DNA of 64,000 nt. Origin: Bradyrhizobium sp. ORS 285. Its GTDB lineage: Bacteria; Pseudomonadota; Alphaproteobacteria; Rhizobiales; Xanthobacteraceae. Position 1 is the first letter of the stretch; every line of letters starts with the position of its first letter. Made by a program: the position numbers and the translations under genes. The notes under the pieces were generated by a model. That model did not search any database. It had not been told where the DNA came from and saw only the letters and a list, made by a program, of their open reading frames with translations. Of this stretch, positions 42,841-51,571 are shown one piece after another. The stretch lies in NCBI RefSeq assembly GCF_900176205.1, contig NZ_LT859959.1:6097001-6161000 (forward strand), given 5' to 3'.

Positions 42841-43173
42841 ATGAGGCGCGACCCGGCGGCATTTACCGGGCGGAAACCGTTACTGTCGTTGAATGCGAGC
42901 ATGGCACAGTTGCGCATGGAAGTTCGCGATTCGGCCGGCACTCCGCTGCCGGGCTATGGCGATGCATTCTTCGATCTCAGGCTGCCCGGCGATCATTGCC
43001 GCGTGGCGCAGACCCTGCTCCGGATGATTCGCGGCGACGATGTCCGCTCGCCGGTCCACAGCATCCACTTCTTCCGTGACGACGCCGAGATCGGCCGCTG
43101 GTCGATGGAAGACGAGCACGTGGAGCTGATGCTGATGGACGCCTTCGCGCATACGCCGCCAGCGGCGGCCTAG
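42841..43173 (+). CDS. Hypothetical protein, ~110 aa
   Basis: Up to 110 residues with a coherent core (MEVRDSAGTPLPGYGDAFFD, RVAQTLLRMIRGDDVRSP, IHFFRDDAEIGRWSMEDE). It starts 12 bases after the dihydropyrimidinase stop. The start is uncertain because neither the ATG at 42841 nor the internal one at 42901 has a good ribosome-binding site. No family is recognised. Operon position suggests co-expression with hydA but does not give a function. Confidence 0.5.
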   Translation: MRRDPAAFTGRKPLLSLNASMAQLRMEVRDSAGTPLPGYGDAFFDLRLPGDHCRVAQTLLRMIRGDDVRSPVHSIHFFRDDAEIGRWSMEDEHVELMLMDAFAHTPPAAA

Positions 43174-43209
43174 CAGCTCTCGCGCAACACTCTTTCCACG
43201 ACGCGCCGC

Positions 43210-44205
43210 TCAGGCGATGCGCGGATGCGCCGTCTGGTGCCAAGCCCAGGCCGAGCGGATGATCGTGCCGAGGTCCGAACAGCGCGCCTGGAAGCCGAGC
43301 TCCTGCCGGGCGCGACGGGGATCGGCGACCAGCACCGGCGGGTCGCCGGCGCGGCGCGCGCGATACACCAGGGGCACCTGCTCGCCGGTTTCGTCACGGA
43401 TCGCATCGACGACCTCGCGCACCGAATGGCCGGCCCCGGTGCCGAGATTATAGGTGCCGCCGGCCCCGGCTTCGAGCAACCGCACGAGCGCGGCGATATG
43501 GGCGGCGGCGAGATCGTCGACATGGATGTAGTCGCGCACCGCGGTGCCATCGGGCGTGTCGTAATCGGTGCCGAAGATCGCGAAATCCGTGACATGGCCG
43601 AGGATCGCCATCAGCGCGCGCGGAATGAGATGCGTCTCGGGATTGCGCAACTCGCCGATCCGGCCCTCTGCGTCGGCGCCGCTGGCGTTGAAATAGCGCA
43701 GCACGCTGGCCGAGAAGCCGTAGGCGGCGCGGTAATCGGCCAGGATCTGCTCGATCATGTATTTGGAGCGGCCATAGGGATTGATGGCCGGTCCCGCCGC
43801 GCTTTCCGGAATCGGATCGCGCCCGGCCTCGCCATAAACAGCGCCGGTCGAGGACAGCACGATCGACGCGCAGCCGGCCTCGCGCATGCCCTGCAGAAGG
43901 CCGAGGGCGCCGGTGACGTTGTTGCGATAATAGGTCTGCGGGTCGACGACCGATTCACCGATCGCGCTCGATGCCGCGAAGTGCATCACCGCCCGGACGT
44001 CGTATCGCCGGATGGTGTCCGCGACCAAGCGGCTGTCGGCGATGTCGCCGAGGACGAACGGCCCCCATTGCACGAAGCTGCGGTGGCCGGTGGACAGGTC
44101 GTCATAGCAGACCGGGGTGAAGCCGGCTGCGGCGACCGCCTTGCAGCAGTGAGCGCCGATATAGCCGGCACCGCCGGCGATCAGAACCGCGCCCCTCGTT
44201 GCCAT
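43210..44205 (-). CDS. galE: UDP-glucose 4-epimerase
   Basis: 331 residues from the ATG at 44205. NAD-binding GGAGYIGAHC, the ASSAIGESV active-site loop, catalytic SSTGAVYG serine region with the Y-x3-K of NPYGRSKYMIE, and ETHLIPRAL and RDYIHVDDLAAAH typical of GalE. It interconverts UDP-glucose and UDP-galactose for exopolysaccharide and lipopolysaccharide synthesis. It is convergent with the small hypothetical gene. Confidence 0.95.
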   Translation of the reverse strand: MATRGAVLIAGGAGYIGAHCCKAVAAAGFTPVCYDDLSTGHRSFVQWGPFVLGDIADSRLVADTIRRYDVRAVMHFAASSAIGESVVDPQTYYRNNVTGALGLLQGMREAGCASIVLSSTGAVYGEAGRDPIPESAAGPAINPYGRSKYMIEQILADYRAAYGFSASVLRYFNASGADAEGRIGELRNPETHLIPRALMAILGHVTDFAIFGTDYDTPDGTAVRDYIHVDDLAAAHIAALVRLLEAGAGGTYNLGTGAGHSVREVVDAIRDETGEQVPLVYRARRAGDPPVLVADPRRARQELGFQARCSDLGTIIRSAWAWHQTAHPRIA

Positions 44206-44367
44206 GCGTCCGAATGCTTTCGTCCTGGAGATGAAAAGGCAGAGCCCGAACGCAGAACGCGCGACAGCATAGGTCGACGTTGCAGGTGAAGCAAATGCAA
44301 CGGATGGCAGCGATGCCGTACGCGACACGCGATGCTTGCGGAGCCGCTCATTGCTCGACCGGCGCCG

Positions 44368-44565
44368 TTAACCTCCGCGCATCAACGCCATCGCGTGAGA
44401 CGCACGCCGGATGCTGCATGTTGTCGGACGTTTGCTGATCATGCCGACATCTAGCCGTGAACAGATTTCAAACCGTGAGTCGCGACTGATTCGGACGCGG
44501 TTCGTTCCAGCCGCGTTCTGAACGTTAACGGCAGCGTCATCGGCGTCGCATTCCGGGACATCATG
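44368..44565 (+). repeat. ~200-bp direct repeat, left copy, upstream of the EmrAB operon
   Basis: It aligns nearly gaplessly (offset 3120) with 47489-47685; the segment 44451-44565 is about 85-90% identical by eye. It includes the hairpin ACGCGG...CCGCGT (within 44490-44520) and ends in GGGACATCATG. Together with the region behind galE it makes up the 513-base gap before the efflux genes. Confidence 0.8.
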
Positions 44566-44718
44566 GCCCACCGCGTGCCAAGCGCCGGCTCCGGCGGGCA
44601 CGCGGACTATCCACGAGCTGCGAATGCATATCTCCTCACCCTGGAGTCCAGGTGGCAGGTCCCGCAGAATGGGCTACCACTGGTGCAGCCGGTGAATGTC
44701 GGGCGATGGAGGCGTGTC

Positions 44719-45849
44719 TTGAGTGAAACATCGAGCAGCGTCGATGCGGCGTCCCGTGCGGCGCCACCCCCGCCCTCGCCCGCAGCGTCGCCGGGCCTGT
44801 GGGCGCGCCTGGCCATTCCCCTGTTGGCCGTGATCGTCGCGCTGGCCTTCGTGGCGCTCGCAACCAGCCGTTGGAATGCCTGGACCGGCAACGCCACGAC
44901 CCAGACCACGAACGACGCTTATGTCCGCGCCGACCTGACCCAATTGTCGAGCCGGGTCGCCGGCGAGGTGCTGAAGGTCGCGGTCAGCGATTTCCAACAG
45001 GTCAAGGCTGGCGACCTCCTCGTGCAGATCGATCCGGCCGACTACCAGGCCCAGGTCTCGCAGGCCGAGGCCAATGTCGAGGCCGCGCAGGCCGCGCTCG
45101 ACAATCTCAGCAACCAGGTCGAGCTGCAATACGCGACCATTGCGCAGGCCGAGGCGCAGCAGGTCTCCGCGGGCGCCGCCGAGGTGCAGGCCCGGCAGGA
45201 GGAAGAGCGCCAGCAATCGCTGTCGCAGAGCGAGGCCGGCACCAAGCAGCGGCTGGAGCAGGCCACCGCCGCCTATGCCAAGGCGCAGGCCGATGTGCGC
45301 GCCAGCCGCGCCGTGATCGCCGCCCAGCGTCATCAGTTGGAGGTGCTGACCGGCACCAAGAAGCAGCGCGGCGCCGACCTCGCCGGGGCCAAGGCAGCGT
45401 TGGCGGCCGCCCGGCTCAAGCTCGGCTACACCAAAATCACCGCGCCGTTCGACGGCGTCGTCGGCCAGCGCCAGGTGCAGACCGGCGACTATGTCAATAT
45501 CGGCAGCAGCCTGATCGCCGTGGTGCCGCTGCCGCAGGTCTTCGTCATCGCCAACTACAAGGAAACGCAGCTCACGCATGTCGCGCCGGGCCAGCCGGTC
45601 GACCTCACCGTCGACTCCTTCCCCGGCGAGACGCTGCATGGCCGGGTCGAGCGCATCGCGCCGGCCTCCGGCTCGCAATTCGCGCTGCTGCCGCCCGACA
45701 ACGCCACCGGCAATTTCACCAAGGTCGTGCAGCGCATTCCGGTGCGCATCGCGCTCGACGCCAACCAGCCGCTGCTCAACCGGCTGCTGCCGGGCATGTC
45801 GGTCGTGACCCACATCCGCACCGCAGGCGCGGCCGATGGCAGCAAGTGA
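44719..45849 (+). CDS. EmrA/HlyD-type membrane fusion protein
   Basis: 376 residues from a TTG start at 44719, supported by TGGAGG just upstream. A short cytoplasmic N-terminus and a single membrane helix (ARLAIPLLAVIVALAFVALA) are followed by the beta-barrel/lipoyl half-motif (NDAYVRADLTQLSSRVAG), a long coiled-coil hairpin (about 90-210) and the second lipoyl half (TKITAPFDGVVGQRQVQTGD). It links the inner-membrane exporter to an outer-membrane channel. It overlaps the MFS gene by 14 bases. An outer-membrane TolC-type gene is not present nearby. Confidence 0.92.
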   Translation: MSETSSSVDAASRAAPPPPSPAASPGLWARLAIPLLAVIVALAFVALATSRWNAWTGNATTQTTNDAYVRADLTQLSSRVAGEVLKVAVSDFQQVKAGDLLVQIDPADYQAQVSQAEANVEAAQAALDNLSNQVELQYATIAQAEAQQVSAGAAEVQARQEEERQQSLSQSEAGTKQRLEQATAAYAKAQADVRASRAVIAAQRHQLEVLTGTKKQRGADLAGAKAALAAARLKLGYTKITAPFDGVVGQRQVQTGDYVNIGSSLIAVVPLPQVFVIANYKETQLTHVAPGQPVDLTVDSFPGETLHGRVERIAPASGSQFALLPPDNATGNFTKVVQRIPVRIALDANQPLLNRLLPGMSVVTHIRTAGAADGSK

Positions 45850-47473
45850 CGCGATCAGCGCAGCCGATCGCGGGCCGCTGTCGCGCGGCGGCCAGGCGGC
45901 ACATCCGCTGTTCGCAGTCGGCGCCGTGCTGCTCGGCTCGTTCCTGGCCAATTTCGACAGCCGGCTGACCTCGGTCGGCCTGCCCGACCTGCGCGGCGCA
46001 TTCTCGCTGGGCTTCGACGAGGGCGCCTGGCTGTCGACTGCCGCGATCGGCTCGCAGATCCTGATCGCGCCGGCGGTGGCGTGGCTCGCGACGGTGTTCG
46101 GCCTGCGCCGCGTGCTCGGCATTCCAAGCCTGGTCTATGCGGTGGTGTCGCTGATCATTCCGTTCGTCCGTGACTATCCAACCCTGATCACGCTCGCGAT
46201 CATCCACGGCATGCTGCTCGGCACCTTCGTGCCGGCGACCCTGATGATCGTCTTCCGCAACCTGCCGATCCGCTGGTGGCTGCCGGCGATCTCGATCTAC
46301 TCCATCCGCGTCGGCTTCGCGCTTGATACTTCGACGTCGCTGGTCGGCTTCTATGTCGAGCATCTCGGCTGGCAGTGGCTGTATTGGCAGGGCGTCGTGC
46401 TGGCGCCGCTGATGACCTTGATGGTCTATCTCGGCACTCCCGCCGAGCCGGTCAATCGCACGTTGCTCGAGAAGGCCGATTGGGGCGGCATGCTGCTGCT
46501 CGGCAGCGCGGTGTCGATGATCTATGCCGGGCTCGACCAGGGCAACCGGCTCGACTGGCTGCAATCCGGCACGGTGATGGCGCTGCTCGCCGGCGGCGCC
46601 GTGCTGTTCGTGCTGTTCCTGATCAACGAGGCGCTGGCGCCGCAGCCCTGGGCGCATTTCAACGTGCTGTTCTCGCGCAACATCGGGCTCTCGCTGGCCG
46701 TGATCCTGCTGTACACGCTCACCAGCCTGTCGAACGCGTCACTGGTCCCGAACTTTCTCGCTGCGATCACGCAGCTGCGGCCGGAGCAGAGCGGTTCACT
46801 TCTGCTGGTCTATGGCGCACTGCCGATGGTCGTGCTGGTGCCGCTGCCGATCTGGCTGCTGCGCCATTTCGATCCGCGCATCGTCGTCGTGCTCGGCTTG
46901 AGTGCGTTCGCGGCGGCCAATCTGATGGGCACGCAGCTGACCCACGCCTGGGCGCGAGAGGATTTCATCGGCATCGTCGTGCTGCAGTCGATCGGACAGG
47001 CGCTGACCTTGCTTCCGATCATCATCCTCGCGCTGTCGAATTCCGATCCGGCGCGCGCAACATCATTCGCGGCCTACATCCAGATCATGCGGCTCGGCGG
47101 CGCTGAAATCGGCGTCGCACTGATGGGGACGTGGCTGCGCGTGCGCGAGCAGGTGCATTCGGCGTATCTCGGCCTCAACATCCAGAGCGGCGATGTCGAC
47201 GTCGCCCGCGCACTGCAGCGGCTCACCGGCTATTTCGCCAGTCATGGCGGCGCACAGGCCAAGGCCCGCGCCGTCGGCACGCTGGCCGCGCAAGTCCAGC
47301 GCGAAGCCAATGTGCTCGCTTATCTCGATGCGTTCTGGCTGTGCTTCTGGCTGGCCATCGCCGCGCTGGTGCTGCTCGCCCTGATCACGCGCGCACCGCC
47401 TGGCCCGTTCTCGCCGACGCCCATCGGCCTGCGCGCCGCGTGGATGCGGCGGTTCGGATCATCGCCGACGTAA
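45836..47473 (+). CDS. EmrB-type MFS multidrug exporter (DHA2 family)
   Basis: A 545-residue polytopic transporter with about 14 predicted membrane helices. It partners the EmrA-type protein upstream to expel hydrophobic drugs or weak acids by proton antiport. DHA2 features include the first-helix segment LLGSFLANFDSRLTSVGLPD and a motif C-like region. It overlaps emrA-like by 14 bases, so the two are coupled. The substrate is unknown. Confidence 0.92.
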   Translation: MAASDAISAADRGPLSRGGQAAHPLFAVGAVLLGSFLANFDSRLTSVGLPDLRGAFSLGFDEGAWLSTAAIGSQILIAPAVAWLATVFGLRRVLGIPSLVYAVVSLIIPFVRDYPTLITLAIIHGMLLGTFVPATLMIVFRNLPIRWWLPAISIYSIRVGFALDTSTSLVGFYVEHLGWQWLYWQGVVLAPLMTLMVYLGTPAEPVNRTLLEKADWGGMLLLGSAVSMIYAGLDQGNRLDWLQSGTVMALLAGGAVLFVLFLINEALAPQPWAHFNVLFSRNIGLSLAVILLYTLTSLSNASLVPNFLAAITQLRPEQSGSLLLVYGALPMVVLVPLPIWLLRHFDPRIVVVLGLSAFAAANLMGTQLTHAWAREDFIGIVVLQSIGQALTLLPIIILALSNSDPARATSFAAYIQIMRLGGAEIGVALMGTWLRVREQVHSAYLGLNIQSGDVDVARALQRLTGYFASHGGAQAKARAVGTLAAQVQREANVLAYLDAFWLCFWLAIAALVLLALITRAPPGPFSPTPIGLRAAWMRRFGSSPT

Positions 47474-47488
47474 ACCGCCGCCCGGCTA

Positions 47489-47685
47489 TTAACTCTTTTG
47501 ACGAGCAACGCGCCGCGCGAGACGTACGCCGTCGCTGCATGTTGCGCGTCGCTTCGCAGGGCCACGACATCTAGCCATGAACGGATTTCAAACTGTGATT
47601 CGCCAGCGATTCGGACGCGGTTCGTTCCAGCCGCGTTCCGAACGTTAACGTCAGCGCTGACAGCGTCGCATTCTGGGACATCATG
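47489..47685 (+). repeat. ~200-bp direct repeat, right copy, downstream of the EmrAB operon
   Basis: The second copy of the sequence at 44368-44565, in the same orientation. It begins TTAAC 15 bases after the MFS stop and ends GGGACATCATG, where its final bases overlap the stop codon of the M81 peptidase gene at 47681. The same ACGCGG/CCGCGT hairpin is conserved. Confidence 0.8.
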
Positions 47686-49156
47686 CGCGCGTCAGTTGCG
47701 GCAGCTCGTCGAGCGGCCATTTCGGACGCTTGATCTTCTTGTACGGCAACGTCGTCACGTCGCGCGCGACCACGCCGGGCGCATCGACCATGATGATGTC
47801 GGCCGCGATCGGGGCGAACGACGCGCGGAAGTGCTGCGCGGATTTCACCACGACGAGCTTGCGCGTCGACGGATCGCAGCCGAGCTGGGTGAAGAAGTCC
47901 TTCCCGAACGCCTGGCAGCGGAACGTCGTGATGACGACCTCGACGCCGCCGGTTGCGATCAGCGCGGAATCGCCGAGCTTCGCCGGCGTGCCGGCGAGCC
48001 CGGTCATCACCATGTTCTCCTTCAGCGCCTTGATCTCCCAGGTCGCATCGACCGGATCGCCCGACAGCGGCCCGATCTTGCCGCCGATCCGCAACGGCAG
48101 CTTGGCGCCGACGCCGGCATCGAAGGCGATGCGCACCGCGATCGGGTCCCACATCGGGCCGACGCAGACGTTCTCGATCTTCCGCTCGAGCACGCGGCGC
48201 AGGATGAAGGTGGAATCGCCCGGCGCGCCGCCGCCGGGATTGTCGCTGGCATCGCCGAGCACGATGGTGCCGTCCTTGGCCAGCGCCTGGTCGAGCGCGG
48301 CATCGACGCCGGGCATGCGCTCGGTCACAGCCTCGCGCATGCCGATCAGCTCGTCCGCGAGCTTGCGCGCCAGCGCTTGCGCCTTCGCGCCGTCGGGATC
48401 GACGGCCGCATCGCTATACACCAGCACCTTGGTGCCCATCGCGGGCGTGTCGCCCCAGCCAAAGCCGTGCACGACCGACGCCGAGACGATGCCGTCCTTG
48501 CCTTCCAGCGCGGTGATACGGTCGACGAAGCTGCGCACCGGCTCGCGCGTGGTGTGCAGAGTGACGATCATGTCGGTGTCGACCAGCGCCTTGCGCAGCT
48601 TCAGCCGCTTCTCGGCCAGCTCCGTGCAATGCTTCACCAGATCCTGCGCGCGCTCGAGAATGTCCGTGTGCGGATATTCCTTCCAGCAGATCAGGAGATC
48701 GGCGCTGTCCACCATCAGCTCGCTCATATGGACATGCGGATCGAGTGTCGCGCCGATGACAACGTCTGGGCCGACAATCTTGCGGATCTGCGACAGCAGC
48801 TCGCCCTCGCAGTCGTCATAGCCGTCGGCGATCATCGCGCCGTGCAGGCCGATCAGCGCCATGTCGATCGGCATCGCGGCCTTGAGGTCGGTGAGGATCT
48901 GGTCGCGCAAGGTCTCGAACGCCGCGCGGGTGACGAGCCCGTTCGGCACCGCCGCCGCGACCAGCCCCTCGATCAGCGTCCATCCTTTGGACGGCCCGAC
49001 CTGCCGCGCCGCCCATAGCGGCCCGCCATGCATCTGCATCTTGTCGGGGTGCTGCCCTGCCGGAAAATACGCACGCTCGTGAAAGGTCCCGAGTCCCGTC
49101 GGCATCGGCGCAAAGGTGTTGGTCTCGGTAGCGAGGGCGGCGGAGAAGACACGCAT
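47681..49156 (-). CDS. M81-family metallopeptidase (MlrC/microcystinase-like)
   Basis: 491 residues from the ATG at 49156 (MRVFSAALATETNTF). Family marks: ETNTFAPMPTG, MIADGYDDCEGE, the DPHVHMSE metal motif, and the C-terminal MlrC domain with GDASDNPGGGAPGDST. M81 members include microcystinase C, which hydrolyses linear peptides. Most genomic members have unknown substrates and often cluster with dipeptide transporters, not seen here. Upstream in-frame sequence lacks family similarity. Confidence 0.92.
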   Translation of the reverse strand: MRVFSAALATETNTFAPMPTGLGTFHERAYFPAGQHPDKMQMHGGPLWAARQVGPSKGWTLIEGLVAAAVPNGLVTRAAFETLRDQILTDLKAAMPIDMALIGLHGAMIADGYDDCEGELLSQIRKIVGPDVVIGATLDPHVHMSELMVDSADLLICWKEYPHTDILERAQDLVKHCTELAEKRLKLRKALVDTDMIVTLHTTREPVRSFVDRITALEGKDGIVSASVVHGFGWGDTPAMGTKVLVYSDAAVDPDGAKAQALARKLADELIGMREAVTERMPGVDAALDQALAKDGTIVLGDASDNPGGGAPGDSTFILRRVLERKIENVCVGPMWDPIAVRIAFDAGVGAKLPLRIGGKIGPLSGDPVDATWEIKALKENMVMTGLAGTPAKLGDSALIATGGVEVVITTFRCQAFGKDFFTQLGCDPSTRKLVVVKSAQHFRASFAPIAADIIMVDAPGVVARDVTTLPYKKIKRPKWPLDELPQLTRA

Positions 49157-49273
49157 GAAGAAATGGCTCTTGGTTCGCGCTGACAATGAGGCGGCCGCAG
49201 GGGACCGCATCGCGTCCGCGAGCACAAGACAGTACGACGGCAGAGCGCCCCGTCGCCCAGCGCATGCGAGCGA

Positions 49274-49891
49274 TCAGTTCGCGGTGACCGGCGCCCGCAC
49301 CGACTGATCTGCGATGGTCTTGATGGCGACCTCGGCGACCTGCGCCAGCGACTGACGGTCGGCGCCGGAGGACGCCATCACGCTCATGCCGGTGATGACG
49401 GCGGAGACGTAGCGCGCCAGCGCGGCGGGGTCGGCGCTCTCGGCCAGGTCGCTCTCTTGCTTCGCACGATCGAAGCGATGCCGGAGCTGCTCCTCGGTCT
49501 GGGCGCGCCGCGCGGCGAGCTCGAACGGCACGTTGGCCGAGCCGGAGCCGCAGGCGAGGCCGCCCTGCACCAGCAGGCAGCCAGGGGGATTGGACGGATC
49601 GGTCTGCTTCTCGGCAACGCCCATCAGCATCCGCGCGGTGACCTCGCGGGCGGTCGGCGCGCCCAGGACCTCCTCCATCCAGGCCTCGCGGCGCTGGGTG
49701 TAGCGGTCGAGCGCGGCCTTGAGCAGCGCCTCCTTGCTGCCGAAGGCGGCATAGAGGCTCGGCGGGTTGATGCCCATGGCGTCGGTGAGCTGGGCGATGG
49801 TCGCGCCCTCATAGCCATGGCGCCAGAACACCTCCATCGCCTGGTCCAGCGCGGTGTCGCGATCGAAAGTCCGGGGCCGTCCGACGCCCAT
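49274..49891 (-). CDS. TetR-family regulator of the RND efflux operon
   Basis: 205 residues. The helix-turn-helix is ATIAQLTDAMGINPPSLYAAFGSKEAL (about 31-57). The C-terminal domain has the PGCLLVQGGLACG cysteine motif found in AcrR/TetR_C_16-like efflux regulators. It is divergent from the AcrA/MexE-type gene with about 190 bases between starts, including a perfect ATTTGTAG-N6-CTACAAAT palindrome, so it is likely the local repressor. Confidence 0.92.
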   Translation of the reverse strand: MGVGRPRTFDRDTALDQAMEVFWRHGYEGATIAQLTDAMGINPPSLYAAFGSKEALLKAALDRYTQRREAWMEEVLGAPTAREVTARMLMGVAEKQTDPSNPPGCLLVQGGLACGSGSANVPFELAARRAQTEEQLRHRFDRAKQESDLAESADPAALARYVSAVITGMSVMASSGADRQSLAQVAEVAIKTIADQSVRAPVTAN

Positions 49892-50000
49892 GGTGCAAAA
49901 CTCCTGTTTTCGTCTCCGCCCCGACTGATTCTTATCTATTTGCGATTCCTAGCCATTTCTTTGATCTGGCGCAGCCGCCAAAGTTCCGTCTAGGATTTTC

Positions 50001-50069
50001 GTAGCATCCGTTACATAAGTCTCTTGCGAACGAGTTGCCAGCGCCACATTTGTAGCGAGCACTACAAAT
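50001..50069. promoter_or_regulatory. Candidate TetR operators upstream of the RND pump genes
   Basis: Perfect palindrome ATTTGTAG-N6-CTACAAAT at 50048-50069, ending 13 bases before the start codon of the MFP gene. A related, weaker site GTAG-N6-TTAC lies at 50001-50014. Both have the same arm spacing and are 51 bases apart centre to centre. Confidence 0.65.
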
Positions 50070-50082
50070 CTGGAGCGGGACA

Positions 50083-51315
50083 ATGCCTTCGCCTGATACG
50101 AGTTCCCCTAACCGCCTGAACCGGTGGCTGAGCACCGTCGCTGTTGCCGGCGCGCTGATCGCCGCCGGCTCCTATGCCGGTTCGCACTATTTCCATTTCA
50201 GCCCCGTCCCGCAGGCGGCTCACGCCGCGGCGCCGGAACAGGCCGTCCCGGTGACGGTCTCGGTCATCGAACCGCGCAAGGCCAGCCTGTGGGACGAGTT
50301 CTCCGGCCGGCTCGAAGCCGTCGAGCGGGTCGAGGTCCGGCCGCGCGTCGCCGGCGCCATCCTTGCCACCAATTTCACCGAGGGCTCGCTGGTGAAGGCC
50401 GGCGACGTGCTGTTCAAGATCGACCCCGCGCCCTACGCTGCCGAGGTCGACCGCGCCCAGGCGCAGCTCGAAGCCGCCCGCGCCCGCGCCTCCTTCGCCG
50501 CCAATGAGCTCGAGCGCGGCGCGCAGCTGGTCGGCAATTCCATTGTCACCAAGCGCGACTACGACCAGCGCGACAACGGCAATCGCGAGGCGATCGCCAA
50601 CGTCAAGGCGGCGGAAGCCGCACTCCAGGCGGCCAAGCTCAATCTCGACTACACGCAGGTGCGCGCGCCGGTCGACGGCCGCGTCGGCCGCATCGAGGTC
50701 ACCGTCGGCAATCTCGTCGCCGCCGGCTCGGCCTCGCCGGTGCTGACCAACCTGGTCTCGGTCAATCCGATCTATGCGAGCTTCGACGCCACCGAGGATG
50801 TCGTGCTGCGGGCGCTGGCCGCCGTGGCCGACGCCTCCGGCAAGCGCGGCAATCTCGATCGCATTCCAGTGGAGATGACGACGTCGGGCGGCATCACCGC
50901 GTCGGGCCACATCCAGCTGATCGACAACCAGGTGCAGGGCCAGACCGGCACCATCCGCGTCCGCGCCGTGTTCAAGAACGAGACCGGCACCCTGATCCCC
51001 GGCCAGTTCGCCCGCGTCCGCATGGGCCAGCCGCAGCAGCAGTCGCTCGTCCTGCTCGACGAGCGCGCCATCGGCACCGACCAGGACAAGAAATTTGTGA
51101 TGGTGGTCGGCGACGACGAGCGCGCGGTGTACCGGCCGGTCACGCTCGGCGGCAGCGTCGAAGGCCTGAGGATCATCTCGGCGGGGCTGAAGCCTGGCGA
51201 GCGCGTGGTCGTCAACGGCCTGCAGCGCGTGCGGCCAGGGGCACTGCTGAAGACGCAGGTGGCCGCGATGGGCGCACGCGATGGGGCTGACACGAAGCAA
51301 CTGGCGCAGCGCTGA
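50083..51315 (+). CDS. RND efflux periplasmic adaptor (AcrA/MexE type)
   Basis: A 410-residue membrane fusion protein. The N-terminus has a hydrophobic segment (STVAVAGALIAAGSYAGSHY); no lipobox cysteine is seen. Then come the lipoyl half VEVRPRVAGAI, a coiled-coil (about 115-190) and the partner half DYTQVRAPVDGRVGRIEV, then the beta-barrel. It bridges the RND pump and an outer-membrane channel. It is followed after 256 bases, including an R2 repeat, by the pump gene. Confidence 0.94.
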   Translation: MPSPDTSSPNRLNRWLSTVAVAGALIAAGSYAGSHYFHFSPVPQAAHAAAPEQAVPVTVSVIEPRKASLWDEFSGRLEAVERVEVRPRVAGAILATNFTEGSLVKAGDVLFKIDPAPYAAEVDRAQAQLEAARARASFAANELERGAQLVGNSIVTKRDYDQRDNGNREAIANVKAAEAALQAAKLNLDYTQVRAPVDGRVGRIEVTVGNLVAAGSASPVLTNLVSVNPIYASFDATEDVVLRALAAVADASGKRGNLDRIPVEMTTSGGITASGHIQLIDNQVQGQTGTIRVRAVFKNETGTLIPGQFARVRMGQPQQQSLVLLDERAIGTDQDKKFVMVVGDDERAVYRPVTLGGSVEGLRIISAGLKPGERVVVNGLQRVRPGALLKTQVAAMGARDGADTKQLAQR

Positions 51316-51350
51316 TCATGATTAGTCGATTCTAGTCCGACGCGGACGGT

Positions 51351-51487
51351 GCGCTCCCTCTCCCCGTTCTTCACGGGGAGAGGGTTGGGGTGAGGGGCAG
51401 CCACACCCACCGACCGTGCTGAAAGTCCCCCTCACCCGGATTGCATCTGGCGATGCAATCCGACCTCTCCCCGCACGCGGGGAGAGG
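51351..51487. repeat. GC-rich hairpin repeat pair inside the RND operon, family R2
   Basis: CCCTCTCCCCGTTCTTCACG...AGAGGG, ATTGCATCTGGCGATGCAAT and CCTCTCCCCGCACGCGGGGA. It lies between the adaptor and pump genes, so it would be transcribed in the operon mRNA. Confidence 0.75.
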
Positions 51488-51571
51488 CGCAGACCGAGTT
51501 CGCGGCACGACCGATAAAGCCAACTAACAACGTCAGCCCCACGCTGACCTCTCCCGACCACGGGGCCTTCC

